In this document: piece after piece, positions 1 to 8,837 of the stretch
How positions within the stretch are numbered: the stretch's first letter is position 1
Layout: each line of letters begins with the position of its first letter
Assembly (NCBI RefSeq): GCF_000495795.1
Contig: NZ_AWGD01000028.1
Location: 21,676 to 85,675 of the forward strand
Direction: 5' to 3'
DNA from: Asticcacaulis sp. AC460
Lineage (GTDB): Bacteria > Pseudomonadota > Alphaproteobacteria > Caulobacterales > Caulobacteraceae
Length of the DNA: 64,000 bases
Translations under genes and position numbers: made by a program
The notes under the pieces: model-generated
What the model saw: the letters and a program-made list of their open reading frames with translations, nothing else
Told to the model about the DNA's origin: nothing
Database searches by the model: none

Positions 1-943
1 CGCGCCGGAACTGGAGTTTTATCTGACGGCGGTCAATACGGATCCGGACCTGCCACTGGCGCCGCCGATCGGGCGGTCCGGCCGGGCCGAGACGGCGCCG
101 CAACCGTACGGCCTGGAGTCGATCACCGAATATGAGAATCTGGTCGAGACCATCTATGAGCATGCGGCGGTGGCGACGCTGAACCTCGACACCATGATCC
201 ATGAGTCCGGCGCCGGGCAACTGGAGATCAACTTCCACCATGGCGATCCGTTGCAGTTGGCCGATCAGGTCATCGTGTTCAAACGCCTGGTGCGTCAGGC
301 CGCTTTGACGCATGGCGTCTATGCCACCTTCATGGCCAAGCCGATGGCGGAACAGCCGGGATCGGCGATGCACCTGCATATGTCGGTGGTCGACAGCGAT
401 GGCAGGACCTTGTTTTCCGACGAAGACGGTTCGGATTCGCGGCTGTTCCGGCAGTTTATCGGCGGGTTGCAGACCTTCCTGCCGGAGATCGCGCCTTTGT
501 TCGCGCCGACGGTCAATTCCTTCCGCCGCATGCGCCCCAGCCATTCGGCGCCGATCAATGTCCAGTGGGGACGCGATAACCGTTCGTGCGGCCTGCGTGT
601 GCCGACGGCCGATGCTCAGAACCGGCGGATCGAGAACCGTTTGCCAGGGGCCGATGCCAATCCGTATCTGGCCATGGCGTCGTCATTGCTGGCGGGGTAT
701 CTCGGGATCGAGATGGCGCTGGAGCCGTCACCCGAAGCGACCGGCAATGCCTATATCTATCCGCGCACCTTGCCGAAAACTCTGGAGGAGGCGCTGGAGC
801 GGTTTGCCGGTTGTGCGCCGGTACGAGAGCGGCTGGGGGAGGCGTTTTTCGAGGCGTTTCTAGCCATCAAACAGTCGGAACTGGATCATTTCCAGGGTGT
901 GATCAGTTCGTGGGAACGCGATCATCTGCTGTTGAAGGCTTAA
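1..943 (+). CDS. Glutamine synthetase family protein (PuuA/GlnA-like), 5'-truncated by the window edge
   Basis: The frame is open from base 2 to the TAA at 941-943, and the start lies outside the window. The visible part begins with PELEFYL, the start of the catalytic domain, and carries EINFHHGDPL and MHLHMS (glutamate/metal-binding loop) and an arginine-rich FRRMRPSH segment. It ends in SWERDHLLLKA. These belong to the glutamine synthetase family, which ligates ammonia or an amine to glutamate using ATP. The C-terminal end and the lack of an obvious adenylylation-tyrosine loop fit the GlnA-like/gamma-glutamylpolyamine synthetase (PuuA-type) branch better than housekeeping GlnA, but substrate cannot be decided. 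The family call is firm; the substrate is inference. Confidence 0.88.
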   Translation, partial: APELEFYLTAVNTDPDLPLAPPIGRSGRAETAPQPYGLESITEYENLVETIYEHAAVATLNLDTMIHESGAGQLEINFHHGDPLQLADQVIVFKRLVRQAALTHGVYATFMAKPMAEQPGSAMHLHMSVVDSDGRTLFSDEDGSDSRLFRQFIGGLQTFLPEIAPLFAPTVNSFRRMRPSHSAPINVQWGRDNRSCGLRVPTADAQNRRIENRLPGADANPYLAMASSLLAGYLGIEMALEPSPEATGNAYIYPRTLPKTLEEALERFAGCAPVRERLGEAFFEAFLAIKQSELDHFQGVISSWERDHLLLKA

Positions 944-983
944 ACAAGCGAAACGAAGGGTGTTATAAGCTCGGAGCTTCCGG

Positions 984-1060
984 CTCCCCCTCCGTCTCGA
1001 CGCGTTTCGCCCCTCAAGAGGGCTCACTTGCTCGACACCTCCCCCGCAAGCGGTGGAGGA
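984..1060. repeat. Intergenic hairpin repeat, CCTCCCC/GGTGGAGG type
   Basis: Starts with CTCCCCCTCCGTCTCGACGCG and ends in CCTCCCCCGCAAGCGGTGGAGG, which can fold. The same CTCCGTCTCGACGCG block recurs at about 19831 and 32931. It lies between the convergent ends of the glutamine synthetase-like gene and the CocE-like gene. Confidence 0.7.
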
Positions 1061-1070
1061 TAAGGTGTTG

Positions 1071-2924
1071 CTATTCCAGCGGATCCTTGCGACACGGCTG
1101 TTTCAGGACCGTGTCGCAGGGCTGGGCGGTGGGTGGAACTGTGACGTCCGTCAGTTCGCCCAGCACCAGACGCGACGGGTGCGCCGCATCATGCCAGACC
1201 CGGTTTGTCGAGGGCGCCGACACCGGCGTGAAGCCATAACCGCCCCAGCGGCTGGGGGTGTCGATCCAGATACGGATGCGCGAACCCGGCCGGAAAGCAT
1301 GCGAAAACTTGCTCAGTTCCACCCGGCCCAGAACCGACACATCCGGCGTCAGCGCCACCTGGCTGTCCGGACGGTCGAGCGGGATAGGCAGAAGTTGTGT
1401 CGAACGCGCGTCCAGCGCCCGGTTCGACAGCCGCAGCCAACCGCGCTGGACGAACATCTCCTGACCATCCGGGCGGACCTCGGTCAGGGTGACCTGGACA
1501 TCCGTGTCCGAGGTCGTGGCCGACAGCCACAGGTCGGCGCTGGCCGTGCCGTAGGTCAGCAAGGTCTGCGTCAGCGGCGCGGAGGTATAGACGGCGACGC
1601 CGTCGCGCCAGCCGGGCTCCAGAGACGACCAGCCGTCGCCGCCGGTATCCATCTCATCGGTCGCCACCGCCACGCCCGGGCGCGGATAGGCATAGGCGTC
1701 CGGCGTCCCCTGCCCGGCTTCGGCGGTCAGCCGGCCATCGTCGGCCAGGTTGAGGACCCGCGGCGTCACCGCCACCGGCCATGCCGGACGGGTGAAGCTC
1801 CAGGATGGGCGGGCGTCGAGATTGAGCCGGCCCGGTTCGTCGGATGAGGTCGTCTCCATCCACACCTCGACATGAGGCCGGCGCTCGAAGCCGTTGGCCT
1901 CATCCTTCACGAAGCGGTCGAAAAAGGCCAGCAGGGTGTCCCGGAAGCGCAGGGCGTCATACAGGTCGTGGCCGCCATTGGTCTGGATCAGCCATAGGCG
2001 ATCGGGGGCGAGCGTGTCATGGTAGTGGTCGGCGCGCGAGGTCACGGCCTCGTCCTGAAACGACTCCATCGACAGGACCGGTACGGCGATGTTGTGTGTG
2101 CCGGCCGACAGGCGGCGGGCCTCGATGGCGTCGTCGCGCAGGGGATGGCGGATCAGGAAGGTGGCCAGCGAATTGGGCTCGGCCGTCACGGTGTTGGCGG
2201 CGATCTGGGCAACGCACGGCTTGTCACCTTCGGCCACGGCGCTGTCGCGGGCGGCGCCCCAGCGGCTGTGGAGATACTGCCACCAGTTGGAGACGAACAG
2301 CGGCGCCGGTACCCCGCCGGGCGCCCACGAGTCACGGCGCGGATCGGCCAGCACCATGCCGGGCGCAATCGCCTTCAGGTGCGGTGGCTGTTGCGAGGCC
2401 GTGGACAGTTGCGACATGCCGGCCCACGACCAGTTGGCCATGCCGACCGCGCCGTTCGACCAGGGCTGGGACGCGATGAATTCGACTGCGTCATAGCCGT
2501 CGCGGCCATAGGTGGGGGTGAGAAAGTCGAACACGCCTTCGGAGCAGGCCGTGCCGCGGGCATTGACGCCCACGACGGCATAGCCGCGCGCCACCAGAGC
2601 CTGGTCCAGGGTCACCGACATGGCGGTATCACCCTGAAGGTAGGATTTTCCGCCGATGCTGCCCGGATCGTAGCCGCTGTAGTTCAGGATGGCCGGGAAC
2701 GGGCCCTTGCCCTTGGGCAGCAGGACACTGTAGCGAAGCTCTACGCCGTCGCGGGTGGTCAGGTAACCGGTCAGGCGTTTGGCCCAGAACGGCGCCATGA
2801 CCGGGGTATCCGAGGCGGCGCGGAACATGTCGGTCGTCTGGGGCGCGAAGGTCGCATCTTGGGCGATGGCCGAACCGGCCAGGGCCAGGCATGCCGCGCC
2901 GGCAAGCAGGGTCTTGAGGGTCAT
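1071..2924 (-). CDS. Secreted CocE/NonD-type alpha/beta hydrolase (X-Pro dipeptidyl-peptidase S15 superfamily)
   Basis: 617 residues with an N-terminal signal peptide ending near AGSAIAQ, so it is exported. The hydrolase core follows (about 50-340), with an oxyanion-type NYSGYDP segment, a likely nucleophile serine near residue 166 in NWSWAGM, and a GGHD histidine motif. The C-terminal half matches the jelly-roll domain of CocE-type hydrolases. These enzymes cleave esters, amides or acyl-peptides; the natural substrate is not predictable. Its ATG overlaps the stop of the upstream DUF3237 gene by 4 nt and a TonB receptor precedes that, so the three form one leftward operon in which this is probably the periplasmic hydrolase for the imported compound. 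The serine motif departs from textbook GxSxxG. Confidence 0.85.
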   Translation of the reverse strand: MTLKTLLAGAACLALAGSAIAQDATFAPQTTDMFRAASDTPVMAPFWAKRLTGYLTTRDGVELRYSVLLPKGKGPFPAILNYSGYDPGSIGGKSYLQGDTAMSVTLDQALVARGYAVVGVNARGTACSEGVFDFLTPTYGRDGYDAVEFIASQPWSNGAVGMANWSWAGMSQLSTASQQPPHLKAIAPGMVLADPRRDSWAPGGVPAPLFVSNWWQYLHSRWGAARDSAVAEGDKPCVAQIAANTVTAEPNSLATFLIRHPLRDDAIEARRLSAGTHNIAVPVLSMESFQDEAVTSRADHYHDTLAPDRLWLIQTNGGHDLYDALRFRDTLLAFFDRFVKDEANGFERRPHVEVWMETTSSDEPGRLNLDARPSWSFTRPAWPVAVTPRVLNLADDGRLTAEAGQGTPDAYAYPRPGVAVATDEMDTGGDGWSSLEPGWRDGVAVYTSAPLTQTLLTYGTASADLWLSATTSDTDVQVTLTEVRPDGQEMFVQRGWLRLSNRALDARSTQLLPIPLDRPDSQVALTPDVSVLGRVELSKFSHAFRPGSRIRIWIDTPSRWGGYGFTPVSAPSTNRVWHDAAHPSRLVLGELTDVTVPPTAQPCDTVLKQPCRKDPLE

Positions 2925-3490
2925 GTCACACGATAGATTTCGATCATGCGGTCGTTCTGACCCGGTCCGGCCAATGCCAGGGCGGGCGGCACATCGACCA
3001 GGGTGGACAGGAACAGCGAGCGGTTCAGCCAGTCGTACTTACCGACCGGGGCGATGAATTCGGGCGCCAGGCGGTAACGTTCCGCCAGGCCGTTGGCCGC
3101 CGGGTAGCGCAGGCCGAAATTGTGGATGATGATCTGGACGCCGTCGTCGGTGCGCAGGCGGTACAGGGCATCGATGACCTCGACGCCATCGGGCCGGACA
3201 ACGGGAAAATCACCGCCGCCGGGAATGACTTCGCCGCGGATGCCGGGACCTTCGAAACGGCCGCCGACGATCGGCCAGATTTCGGTCCGTTCGCCATCCT
3301 TGCTGTGGGAAGCGCCGCCAACGGTTTCCGGATCGGTGCAGGTGACGACCAATTGCATGACCAGTTCCAGGCCCGGCCGGTCAAGAGGTATGAGGGTCTC
3401 GGCACGGGCGACACCGCCGGCTGCCGCCGCCGCGAATGCGACGGCGGCTCCGAGCACGGTGCGGCGCCCTGGACTTGGGAGTTGTTCCAC
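2921..3490 (-). CDS. Tat-exported DUF3237 domain protein
   Basis: 189 residues from a GTG start chosen because GGAGGG lies 5 nt upstream. The N-terminus PGRRTVLGAAVAF is a twin-arginine signal. The remainder is a single DUF3237-like domain with WPIVGGRFEGP, an IPGGGDFPVVRPDG loop and a repeated-strand core ending in MIEIYRVT. No biochemical function is established for this family that I can name. It lies 12 nt after the TonB receptor stop and overlaps the hydrolase gene, so it is cotranscribed. A clear paralogue sits at 8838-9422. The paired occurrence suggests a periplasmic role in binding or isomerising a small substrate, which is only inference. Confidence 0.85.
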   Translation of the reverse strand: MEQLPSPGRRTVLGAAVAFAAAAAGGVARAETLIPLDRPGLELVMQLVVTCTDPETVGGASHSKDGERTEIWPIVGGRFEGPGIRGEVIPGGGDFPVVRPDGVEVIDALYRLRTDDGVQIIIHNFGLRYPAANGLAERYRLAPEFIAPVGKYDWLNRSLFLSTLVDVPPALALAGPGQNDRMIEIYRVT

Positions 3491-3502
3491 GGCGCCCTCC
3501 GC

Positions 3503-5725
3503 TCAGTACGACAGCCGCAACCGGACGCCGACCTGGCGCGGCGAGCCGTAGAATTCGTTGTCGGCATACTGGCCCGAGACATAGGACTGGTCGGTCAGGT
3601 TGGTGGCGTAGATCTCGAGGCTGTAGGTTTGCGCGCGGTAGGTCGCCAGGGCGTTCCACAGACCGTAGCCTTCGATGCGGTCGGTGGCCGGATCATAGGC
3701 GAGATAGGTCCATTGATCGCCGACATAGGCGTAGTTCAGACGCGGCGTGAAGGTGGCGTCGCCGATCTCAAACGCGTATTCGATGCCCAGATTGTAGGAC
3801 AGCTCCGGCGAATAGAGGTTGGGCTTGCCCGAACTGGTCCGCATCAGGCCGGCATAGTTGTAGCAGAAGCCCGGCGTATCCGGCACGCCCGGCGGGCATT
3901 GCGCCGCCGTCGTCTGGCCCGGATGGGCGCGGTTGAAGGCGCGCAGGTCGATGAAGGTGATCTCGCCCAGTTCGGAGTTGACGAAGGAGGCGCCGCCGTC
4001 GACCTTCAGTTTGCCGAAGCGGCCCTGGAAGCTGGCCTCGACACCCTTGATGGTGGCATCGGCGATATTGCCCGGTGTGGCCACGCCCGTACCCGGATTG
4101 ACCAGGTTGTACTGGAAGTTCTTGTAATCATAGTAGAAGGCGCCGACCTGGGTCTGGATCGGTCCGAACGAGGATTTCCAGCCGGCTTCGTAGTCGGTCA
4201 CCGTCTCGGGCTTGAAGTTGTCGACCGGCGACGAGAAACCGCCCGATTTGTAGCCGCGCGCCACGAAGGCATAGACCAGGTTGTCGTCGTTTGGCGTCCA
4301 GTTCAGCGAGATCTTGCCGGTCGGCTTGCTGTCCTTTTCCTGACCCGCCACGCTGGCCACGGCCAAGCCGTTCGGCGGAAAGCCCGGAATGCCGGCGCCG
4401 ATGACGACGTCGCCGATACCTTCGACCTCATAGGTCGAATGGCGCGCGCCGACATCCACCGCCAGGGTCGGGGTGATCTTGTAGGTCAGCTGGGCGAAGA
4501 TGCCGGTCGTCTTTTTCCAGGTGACGGTGTCGATCGTCGTCGGGAAGCCGGCCGACAGGAAGTCGTACTCGCTGTTGATCTTGTTGCGCTGATAATAGAC
4601 CCCGGCGATCCAGCTGAAGCGTTCGGTGGTCGGCGAGATCAGGTTCAGTTCCTGCGTCCAGATCTGTTCCTGGGCGTAGTTGTGTTCGAAGGTGCGCGGC
4701 AGGAAGCCGGTATAGCGCGCCGCGTTGGTGGCGTCGTAGTCGTCGGCGGTGTTGAAGCTCTTGGACTGATAGCCCGACATCGAGCGCAGGGTAATGCCGT
4801 TATCGAACGCGTACTTCAGTTCGAGGGTGTCCTGATAGGCCTTCTGGTTGTTGAAGACGGCCTCGTCGAAATCGACCGTACGGTCCGCCGAACGATAGGC
4901 GCCGTAGGGTTGGGCGGCGATCGGCGCAAAGGCAAAGCCGCCGTTTTCGAGCCGGTCGCCCTGGTGCTTGAACAGGGCCTGGAAGGCGTCGGTCGGCTTC
5001 CACAGGATGCCGATACGGGCGCCGGTTTCGTCGAGGCGGCCGACCTGGTTGTTGTTGGGGCCCAGGTCGTCAAAGAAGGCCTCGCGGTTGCGGGCATTGA
5101 CCGCCACGCGTACAGCTAGGGTTTCGCCCAGCGGCAGGTTGACCGCGCCTTCGAAACCCTTGAAGTCGAAGCTGCCGGTGGAGACCTCACCATAGCCTTC
5201 GTGCCGGCCCAGCTTGGGCGACTGGGTGTTGATAAAGATCGCGCCGCCGGTCGAGTTGGAGCCGACGAAGGTGCCCTGTGGCCCGCGGAAGACTTCGACC
5301 GAGCCGGTGTCATAGAAGCTGTTGGTGGTCACGATCGGCGGTTGGAAGACGCCATCGACATAGGTGGCGACGCCATTGGCCACCGACGGCGTGTTGGCCG
5401 ACAGGCCGACGCCGCGGATATTGACGTTCTGGGTGAAGCCTGAGTCGGTAAACGACAGCGACGGCACAGCATATTGCAGGTCACCGGCATTGCTGATGCC
5501 CTTGCCATCCAGCGCGTTGCTGGTGAGGACCACGGCCGAGACCGCCGTCTTTTGCAGGTTTTCGCGGCGGCGCTGGGAGGTGATGACCACCACCTCGCCC
5601 GTGTCGGCGGCCGGCGCGGCGGGTGCTGTGTCCTGGGCGTGGACCGCCAGCGGTGCGCCGGTGGCGATCAGCGCCAGGACCGAGGCCATGGCCCCGAAAC
5701 GTTTATGGTGTGTATTTGCAGTCAT
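3503..5725 (-). CDS. TonB-dependent outer-membrane receptor
   Basis: 740 residues from the ATG at 5725; the longer open frame upstream lacks a signal peptide at its N-terminus and is rejected. The N-terminus has a signal peptide cut near AVHAQ, a TonB-box-like EVVVITSQRRRENLQ, then a plug domain with an NIRGVG motif, followed by a 22-strand-type barrel rich in aromatic/Gly strands and ending in VGVRLRLSY with the C-terminal aromatic typical of BamA substrates. It is the uptake gate for a ligand too large or scarce for porins. First gene of an operon with the DUF3237 protein and the CocE-like hydrolase, suggesting the ligand is an ester or peptide-like compound. It is not obviously a siderophore receptor; no Fe-related neighbours are present. 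Confidence 0.93.
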   Translation of the reverse strand: MTANTHHKRFGAMASVLALIATGAPLAVHAQDTAPAAPAADTGEVVVITSQRRRENLQKTAVSAVVLTSNALDGKGISNAGDLQYAVPSLSFTDSGFTQNVNIRGVGLSANTPSVANGVATYVDGVFQPPIVTTNSFYDTGSVEVFRGPQGTFVGSNSTGGAIFINTQSPKLGRHEGYGEVSTGSFDFKGFEGAVNLPLGETLAVRVAVNARNREAFFDDLGPNNNQVGRLDETGARIGILWKPTDAFQALFKHQGDRLENGGFAFAPIAAQPYGAYRSADRTVDFDEAVFNNQKAYQDTLELKYAFDNGITLRSMSGYQSKSFNTADDYDATNAARYTGFLPRTFEHNYAQEQIWTQELNLISPTTERFSWIAGVYYQRNKINSEYDFLSAGFPTTIDTVTWKKTTGIFAQLTYKITPTLAVDVGARHSTYEVEGIGDVVIGAGIPGFPPNGLAVASVAGQEKDSKPTGKISLNWTPNDDNLVYAFVARGYKSGGFSSPVDNFKPETVTDYEAGWKSSFGPIQTQVGAFYYDYKNFQYNLVNPGTGVATPGNIADATIKGVEASFQGRFGKLKVDGGASFVNSELGEITFIDLRAFNRAHPGQTTAAQCPPGVPDTPGFCYNYAGLMRTSSGKPNLYSPELSYNLGIEYAFEIGDATFTPRLNYAYVGDQWTYLAYDPATDRIEGYGLWNALATYRAQTYSLEIYATNLTDQSYVSGQYADNEFYGSPRQVGVRLRLSY

Positions 5726-5833
5726 TCCCTGTTTCCCCAGTTTTGTGGTTGTTGTGGTTGCGTATTGTTCCGCGGCATTGAGGCGGATGGTGTCGTTCGC
5801 CCGACAATCAGGCTGTAGGAAGTAAAGTAAGAA

Positions 5834-5888
5834 ACCCCTCCACCGCTTCGCGGTCCCCCTCCCCACTTCGTGGAGAGGAGAAGGAAGA
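5834..5888. repeat. Intergenic hairpin repeat, CCTCCCC type
   Basis: ACCCCTCCACCGCTTCGCGG is followed by CCCCTCCCCACTTCGTGGAG, the same core as the copy at 8630-8676. It lies between the serine hydrolase stop and the TonB receptor promoter region. The rest of 5726-5921 shows no gene. Confidence 0.7.
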
Positions 5889-5921
5889 CGATCTGTGCGG
5901 AAGGGGCGAAGAGAGCTGAAG

Positions 5922-7196
5922 TCATTCGGCTTTTGGCTTCCATTGCGATGCCGCCGCCATGAAACTCAGCGCTTCGCCGTAGGCCATCTGGTCGTCGGGC
6001 GGGAAGTAGCTGAGCTTGACGACCACGGTACGTGTATCCGGATCGACGTAGATGAACTGTCCTTGCAGGCCGACGGCGTAATAGGCGTTGCTGTTGGCGA
6101 CGGTCCACCACTGATAGCCGTAGCCGCCTTCCGGCGTTTCCGGTCCGGCGGGTGCGGTCGATTGTTTCACCCAGTCCTGCGGCAGGATGCGCGTGCCGTT
6201 GGCGACGCCTTCGTTGAGCATCATCTGGCCCAGGCGGCCGTAGTCACGCAGGGTGGCGTTGTAGCCGGCGCCGGTGAATTCGCGCCCGACACCGGGCTCG
6301 CCGTCCAGGATGAAGAAGCCGTCGGCCTGGGCGCCCAGCGGTTCCCAGACGCGGCTGGCCATGTAGGTCGAGGCGTTCATGCCGGTGACGCGTTCGACCA
6401 GCCAGCCCAGAACGGCCGTGTCCAGCGTCTTGTATTCGAACAGGCTACCAGGGGCGGCCTTGGACGGTACGGTGCGGGCGGCGTCAGCAAAGCGGGTGAT
6501 GTTGAGCACCAGGCTGTTTTCGTGGTTCTGCGCCGCCGGGCCGGGATTGGAGAAGTCGTAGCGCTCCTCGTAGTCGACGCCCGACTTCATCTCAAGCACC
6601 TGGCGGACGGTGGCGTCCTTGTAGCCGCCGCTTTTCAGCTCGGGCAGGTAGGTGACGACCTTGTCGTCCAGCGATTTGATGCGGCCCTCTTCCAGCGCCT
6701 TTCCGATCAGGATCGAGGTGATCGACTTGGCCATCGACCACGACATGTAATGGGTGTCGGGTCCTGTGTTGTTACGGTAGATCTCGCTGACGATGCGGCC
6801 GTCCTTGATGACCAGCAGGGCGTTGGTGAAGTTGCCGTCCAGGATGTCGGCGGCCTTATGCGCCGTGCCGGCGAAGCTGTAATCGAAGTCGAGCGCCGCG
6901 GTGCTGGATGGCAGTTGCCACACCGGGCCCGAGCGGCCGACGGTCCGGGTATAGAACAGGTCGTCCATGCTGTGGAAGGTCAGGGTCGAGACTCCGGTGT
7001 CCAGCATGTGGCGGCGCAGGCCCTGGATGGCCACCGGTACTTTCGACGTGGTCGCGGCAGGCGCCGCCGTGGTGGCCGCACCATCGCCCTTGCCGGCCGG
7101 ATAACCGGCTGGACGGGTATCCTGGGCCTGAGCCCATGGCGCCAGGCAGATCAGCGCCAGGGCGGAAACGAGGGTAGCGGAACGAACGGACGGCAT
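5922..7196 (-). CDS. Secreted serine hydrolase of the class C beta-lactamase/D-Ala carboxypeptidase fold
   Basis: 424 residues with a signal peptide cut near WAQAQD, hence periplasmic or secreted. The S-x-x-K active-site motif is SMAK at about residues 154-157, preceded by HYMSW as in the PF00144 family, and a Tyr-containing YDFSN segment is a candidate for the second motif. Family members include esterases, D-amino-acid amidases and 6-aminohexanoate-oligomer hydrolases rather than true beta-lactamases, so antibiotic resistance should not be assumed. It is divergent from the LuxR-type regulator gene at 7436, and an 18-bp palindrome lies between them, so this gene is probably controlled by that regulator. 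Confidence 0.88.
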   Translation of the reverse strand: MPSVRSATLVSALALICLAPWAQAQDTRPAGYPAGKGDGAATTAAPAATTSKVPVAIQGLRRHMLDTGVSTLTFHSMDDLFYTRTVGRSGPVWQLPSSTAALDFDYSFAGTAHKAADILDGNFTNALLVIKDGRIVSEIYRNNTGPDTHYMSWSMAKSITSILIGKALEEGRIKSLDDKVVTYLPELKSGGYKDATVRQVLEMKSGVDYEERYDFSNPGPAAQNHENSLVLNITRFADAARTVPSKAAPGSLFEYKTLDTAVLGWLVERVTGMNASTYMASRVWEPLGAQADGFFILDGEPGVGREFTGAGYNATLRDYGRLGQMMLNEGVANGTRILPQDWVKQSTAPAGPETPEGGYGYQWWTVANSNAYYAVGLQGQFIYVDPDTRTVVVKLSYFPPDDQMAYGEALSFMAAASQWKPKAE

Positions 7197-7257
7197 GAAA
7201 AGGAATCCCTGTGGTAACGTCTTTGAACGACGCTAACCCGGGGGCCGAACCCGCGGC

Positions 7258-7275
7258 ATATCCCGTTTGGGATAT
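7258..7275. promoter_or_regulatory. Palindromic operator ATATCCC-GTTT-GGGATAT
   Basis: A perfect 7-bp inverted repeat with a 4-nt spacer in the 239-nt gap between the divergent serine hydrolase and LuxR-type genes. A near-identical site lies at 8765-8782 before the DUF3237 gene. Binding by the LuxR-type protein is inferred. Confidence 0.7.
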
Positions 7276-7435
7276 AGCCGGATCGCGCGGCCGATCGCGA
7301 GCGGAATTAGTTATAAAATGTAACATTTATGCCATAGCCGGAAATGGTAGCGATAACGCTGTTCAAAGCGATGGACTTCGCGTGCAAACGGCGTAGACTC
7401 AACGGTTGTAGAGTATCGCGCGAGACCCCAAGCCC

Positions 7436-8572
7436 ATGCCAGCGTTTGAAAACGACCTGCTTCTGACGCTGTATGACACGGTCCAGCGTCCGGCACGGTG
7501 GACCCAGTTCCTCGACCAGATCTGTACCGGCGTCGGCGTGCGCAGCGCGGTCATCCAGCGCATTCGCGGCGGTGGCCCCATCCTGGAAACCACCTGGCTG
7601 GTCACCGATTCCCATTCCGAAGACAGGGGCGGTCAGCACGCCCTGGTCGTCAACGACGCCGCCAATCCGCGCATGCGCTATGACTACAGTCACCCGCCGG
7701 CGCCCGGCGAGATCTCCATTGCCTGCGACGAAGACCTGATCATGCCCGACCATGTCCGACGCCGCTTCCAGGACGACCTGAGAGATGTCGGATTGGGCAA
7801 GGGAATTTTCGCCGGGCTCGATCTGGCACCGACGGAAGGGGTCAGCCTGGTGTTGCATCGCCACGCCGGCCAGCGTGACGACTATTCATCCCAGGAACGC
7901 GCCTTCCTGGCAGGGTTGATGCCGCACCTGTGCCAGGCCATCCGGTTATCCGACCAACTGCATTCCAGCCTGGTCATGGCCCACTCCATGGGGCAGGTTC
8001 TGGACCGCATTCGTCCGGCGCTTCTGGTCTGTGATGCCCAGGCCCGGCTGATCTGGGCCAACGACGCCGCCCGCGCCTTTTTGAAACCCTCGGGCGTTCT
8101 GCGCGTGGTTGCCGACCGGGTGACCTGCCACAGCCATGACCGGACGCTGGAATTACACCAGTTGATCCGGCGCAACAGCGATGCGTTGGCGGCCGATACG
8201 CCGGACAAGCGCTGTCTGGTTCTGGACGACGGCCTGACGGCGCCGACCCAGTTGGTCGCCATGCCCCTGCCCGGCAGCGAAGGCGCGACGGGCGCACCGG
8301 CGGTCGCGCTGTTCCTGAGCGGCGCCGGGACGCCGTTCGAGGTGCCGGCGCGTTTGCTGGAGAAGCTGTTCCGGTTGTCGCCGGCTGAGGCGCGGCTGGC
8401 CAAGGCCATTGCCGAGGGCGGCGCGGTCAACACCTATGCGGCGCAGAACGGCCTGGCCGAAGGCACGGTACGGTTTCAGTTGAAGCAGGTCCTGGCCAAG
8501 ACCGGCGCCCCGCGGCAATCGGACCTGGTGCGGCTGATCTGCTCGACCATGGTCGGGCATTTTGCGCACTGA
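7436..8572 (+). CDS. LuxR-family helix-turn-helix transcriptional regulator with a large N-terminal sensory region
   Basis: 378 residues. The last ~60 residues form a LuxR/GerE-type helix-turn-helix (LSPAEARLAKAIAEGG...NTYAAQNGLAEGTVRFQLKQVLAKTG). The first ~300 residues have no receiver-domain aspartate signature and look PAS-like around 180-240 (LLVCDAQARLIWANDAARAF), so a small-molecule ligand is likelier than phosphorylation. It is divergent from the secreted serine hydrolase and upstream of a DUF3237 gene. The palindromes at 7258 and 8765 are its probable binding sites. LuxR-type regulators of this layout are common beside catabolic clusters in Caulobacterales. Confidence 0.88.
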   Translation: MPAFENDLLLTLYDTVQRPARWTQFLDQICTGVGVRSAVIQRIRGGGPILETTWLVTDSHSEDRGGQHALVVNDAANPRMRYDYSHPPAPGEISIACDEDLIMPDHVRRRFQDDLRDVGLGKGIFAGLDLAPTEGVSLVLHRHAGQRDDYSSQERAFLAGLMPHLCQAIRLSDQLHSSLVMAHSMGQVLDRIRPALLVCDAQARLIWANDAARAFLKPSGVLRVVADRVTCHSHDRTLELHQLIRRNSDALAADTPDKRCLVLDDGLTAPTQLVAMPLPGSEGATGAPAVALFLSGAGTPFEVPARLLEKLFRLSPAEARLAKAIAEGGAVNTYAAQNGLAEGTVRFQLKQVLAKTGAPRQSDLVRLICSTMVGHFAH

Positions 8573-8629
8573 GTGAGGATTGTGGGAGGCCAATGACCTG
8601 AAGCCGGTTGTCGTGGACGCCGACCTATA

Positions 8630-8676
8630 CCCCTCCGCCGGCTTCGCCGGCACCTCCCCACTTCGTGGAGAGGAGG
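8630..8676. repeat. Intergenic hairpin repeat, CCTCCCC type
   Basis: CCCCTCCGCCGGCTTCGCCGG is followed by CACCTCCCCACTTCGTGGAG and AGGAGG, related to the copy at 5834. It lies just after the LuxR-type gene and may act as a 3' hairpin. Confidence 0.7.
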
Positions 8677-8764
8677 GCGCTTGAACATTCCATATGCGAT
8701 AGCCCTGCCACTTAGGTGCGAGGGAAAATTACGAGCGACCTGCAGGACAGACCAACGGATTATC

Positions 8765-8782
8765 ATATCCCAAACGGGAGAT
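8765..8782. promoter_or_regulatory. Palindromic operator ATATCCC-AAAC-GGGAGAT
   Basis: Same length, arms and spacer as the site at 7258 but in inverted orientation (AAAC is the complement of GTTT), with one arm mismatch. It lies 55 nt before the DUF3237 start at 8838, where a repressor or activator would act. Confidence 0.68.
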
Positions 8783-8837
8783 GAGCCGGTTGGTGCGGAT
8801 GTCTATAGCTTTGGTTTCCGCCAACCAAGGGTGCCAC

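Noticed and set aside
3122..5119. 665-codon plus-strand frame opposite the TonB receptor
   Set aside because: Low-complexity antisense translation; the receptor on the minus strand has signal peptide, plug and barrel.
5922..7196. Annotation of the serine hydrolase as an antibiotic-resistance beta-lactamase
   Set aside because: The SxxK motif is shared by many esterases and amidases of this fold; context is a catabolic cluster and nothing specific to class C beta-lactamases was identified.
8781..8837. Upstream in-frame start of the second DUF3237 gene
   Set aside because: It would overlap the operator and put 19 residues before the twin-arginine signal; the ATG at 8838 has a ribosome-binding site.
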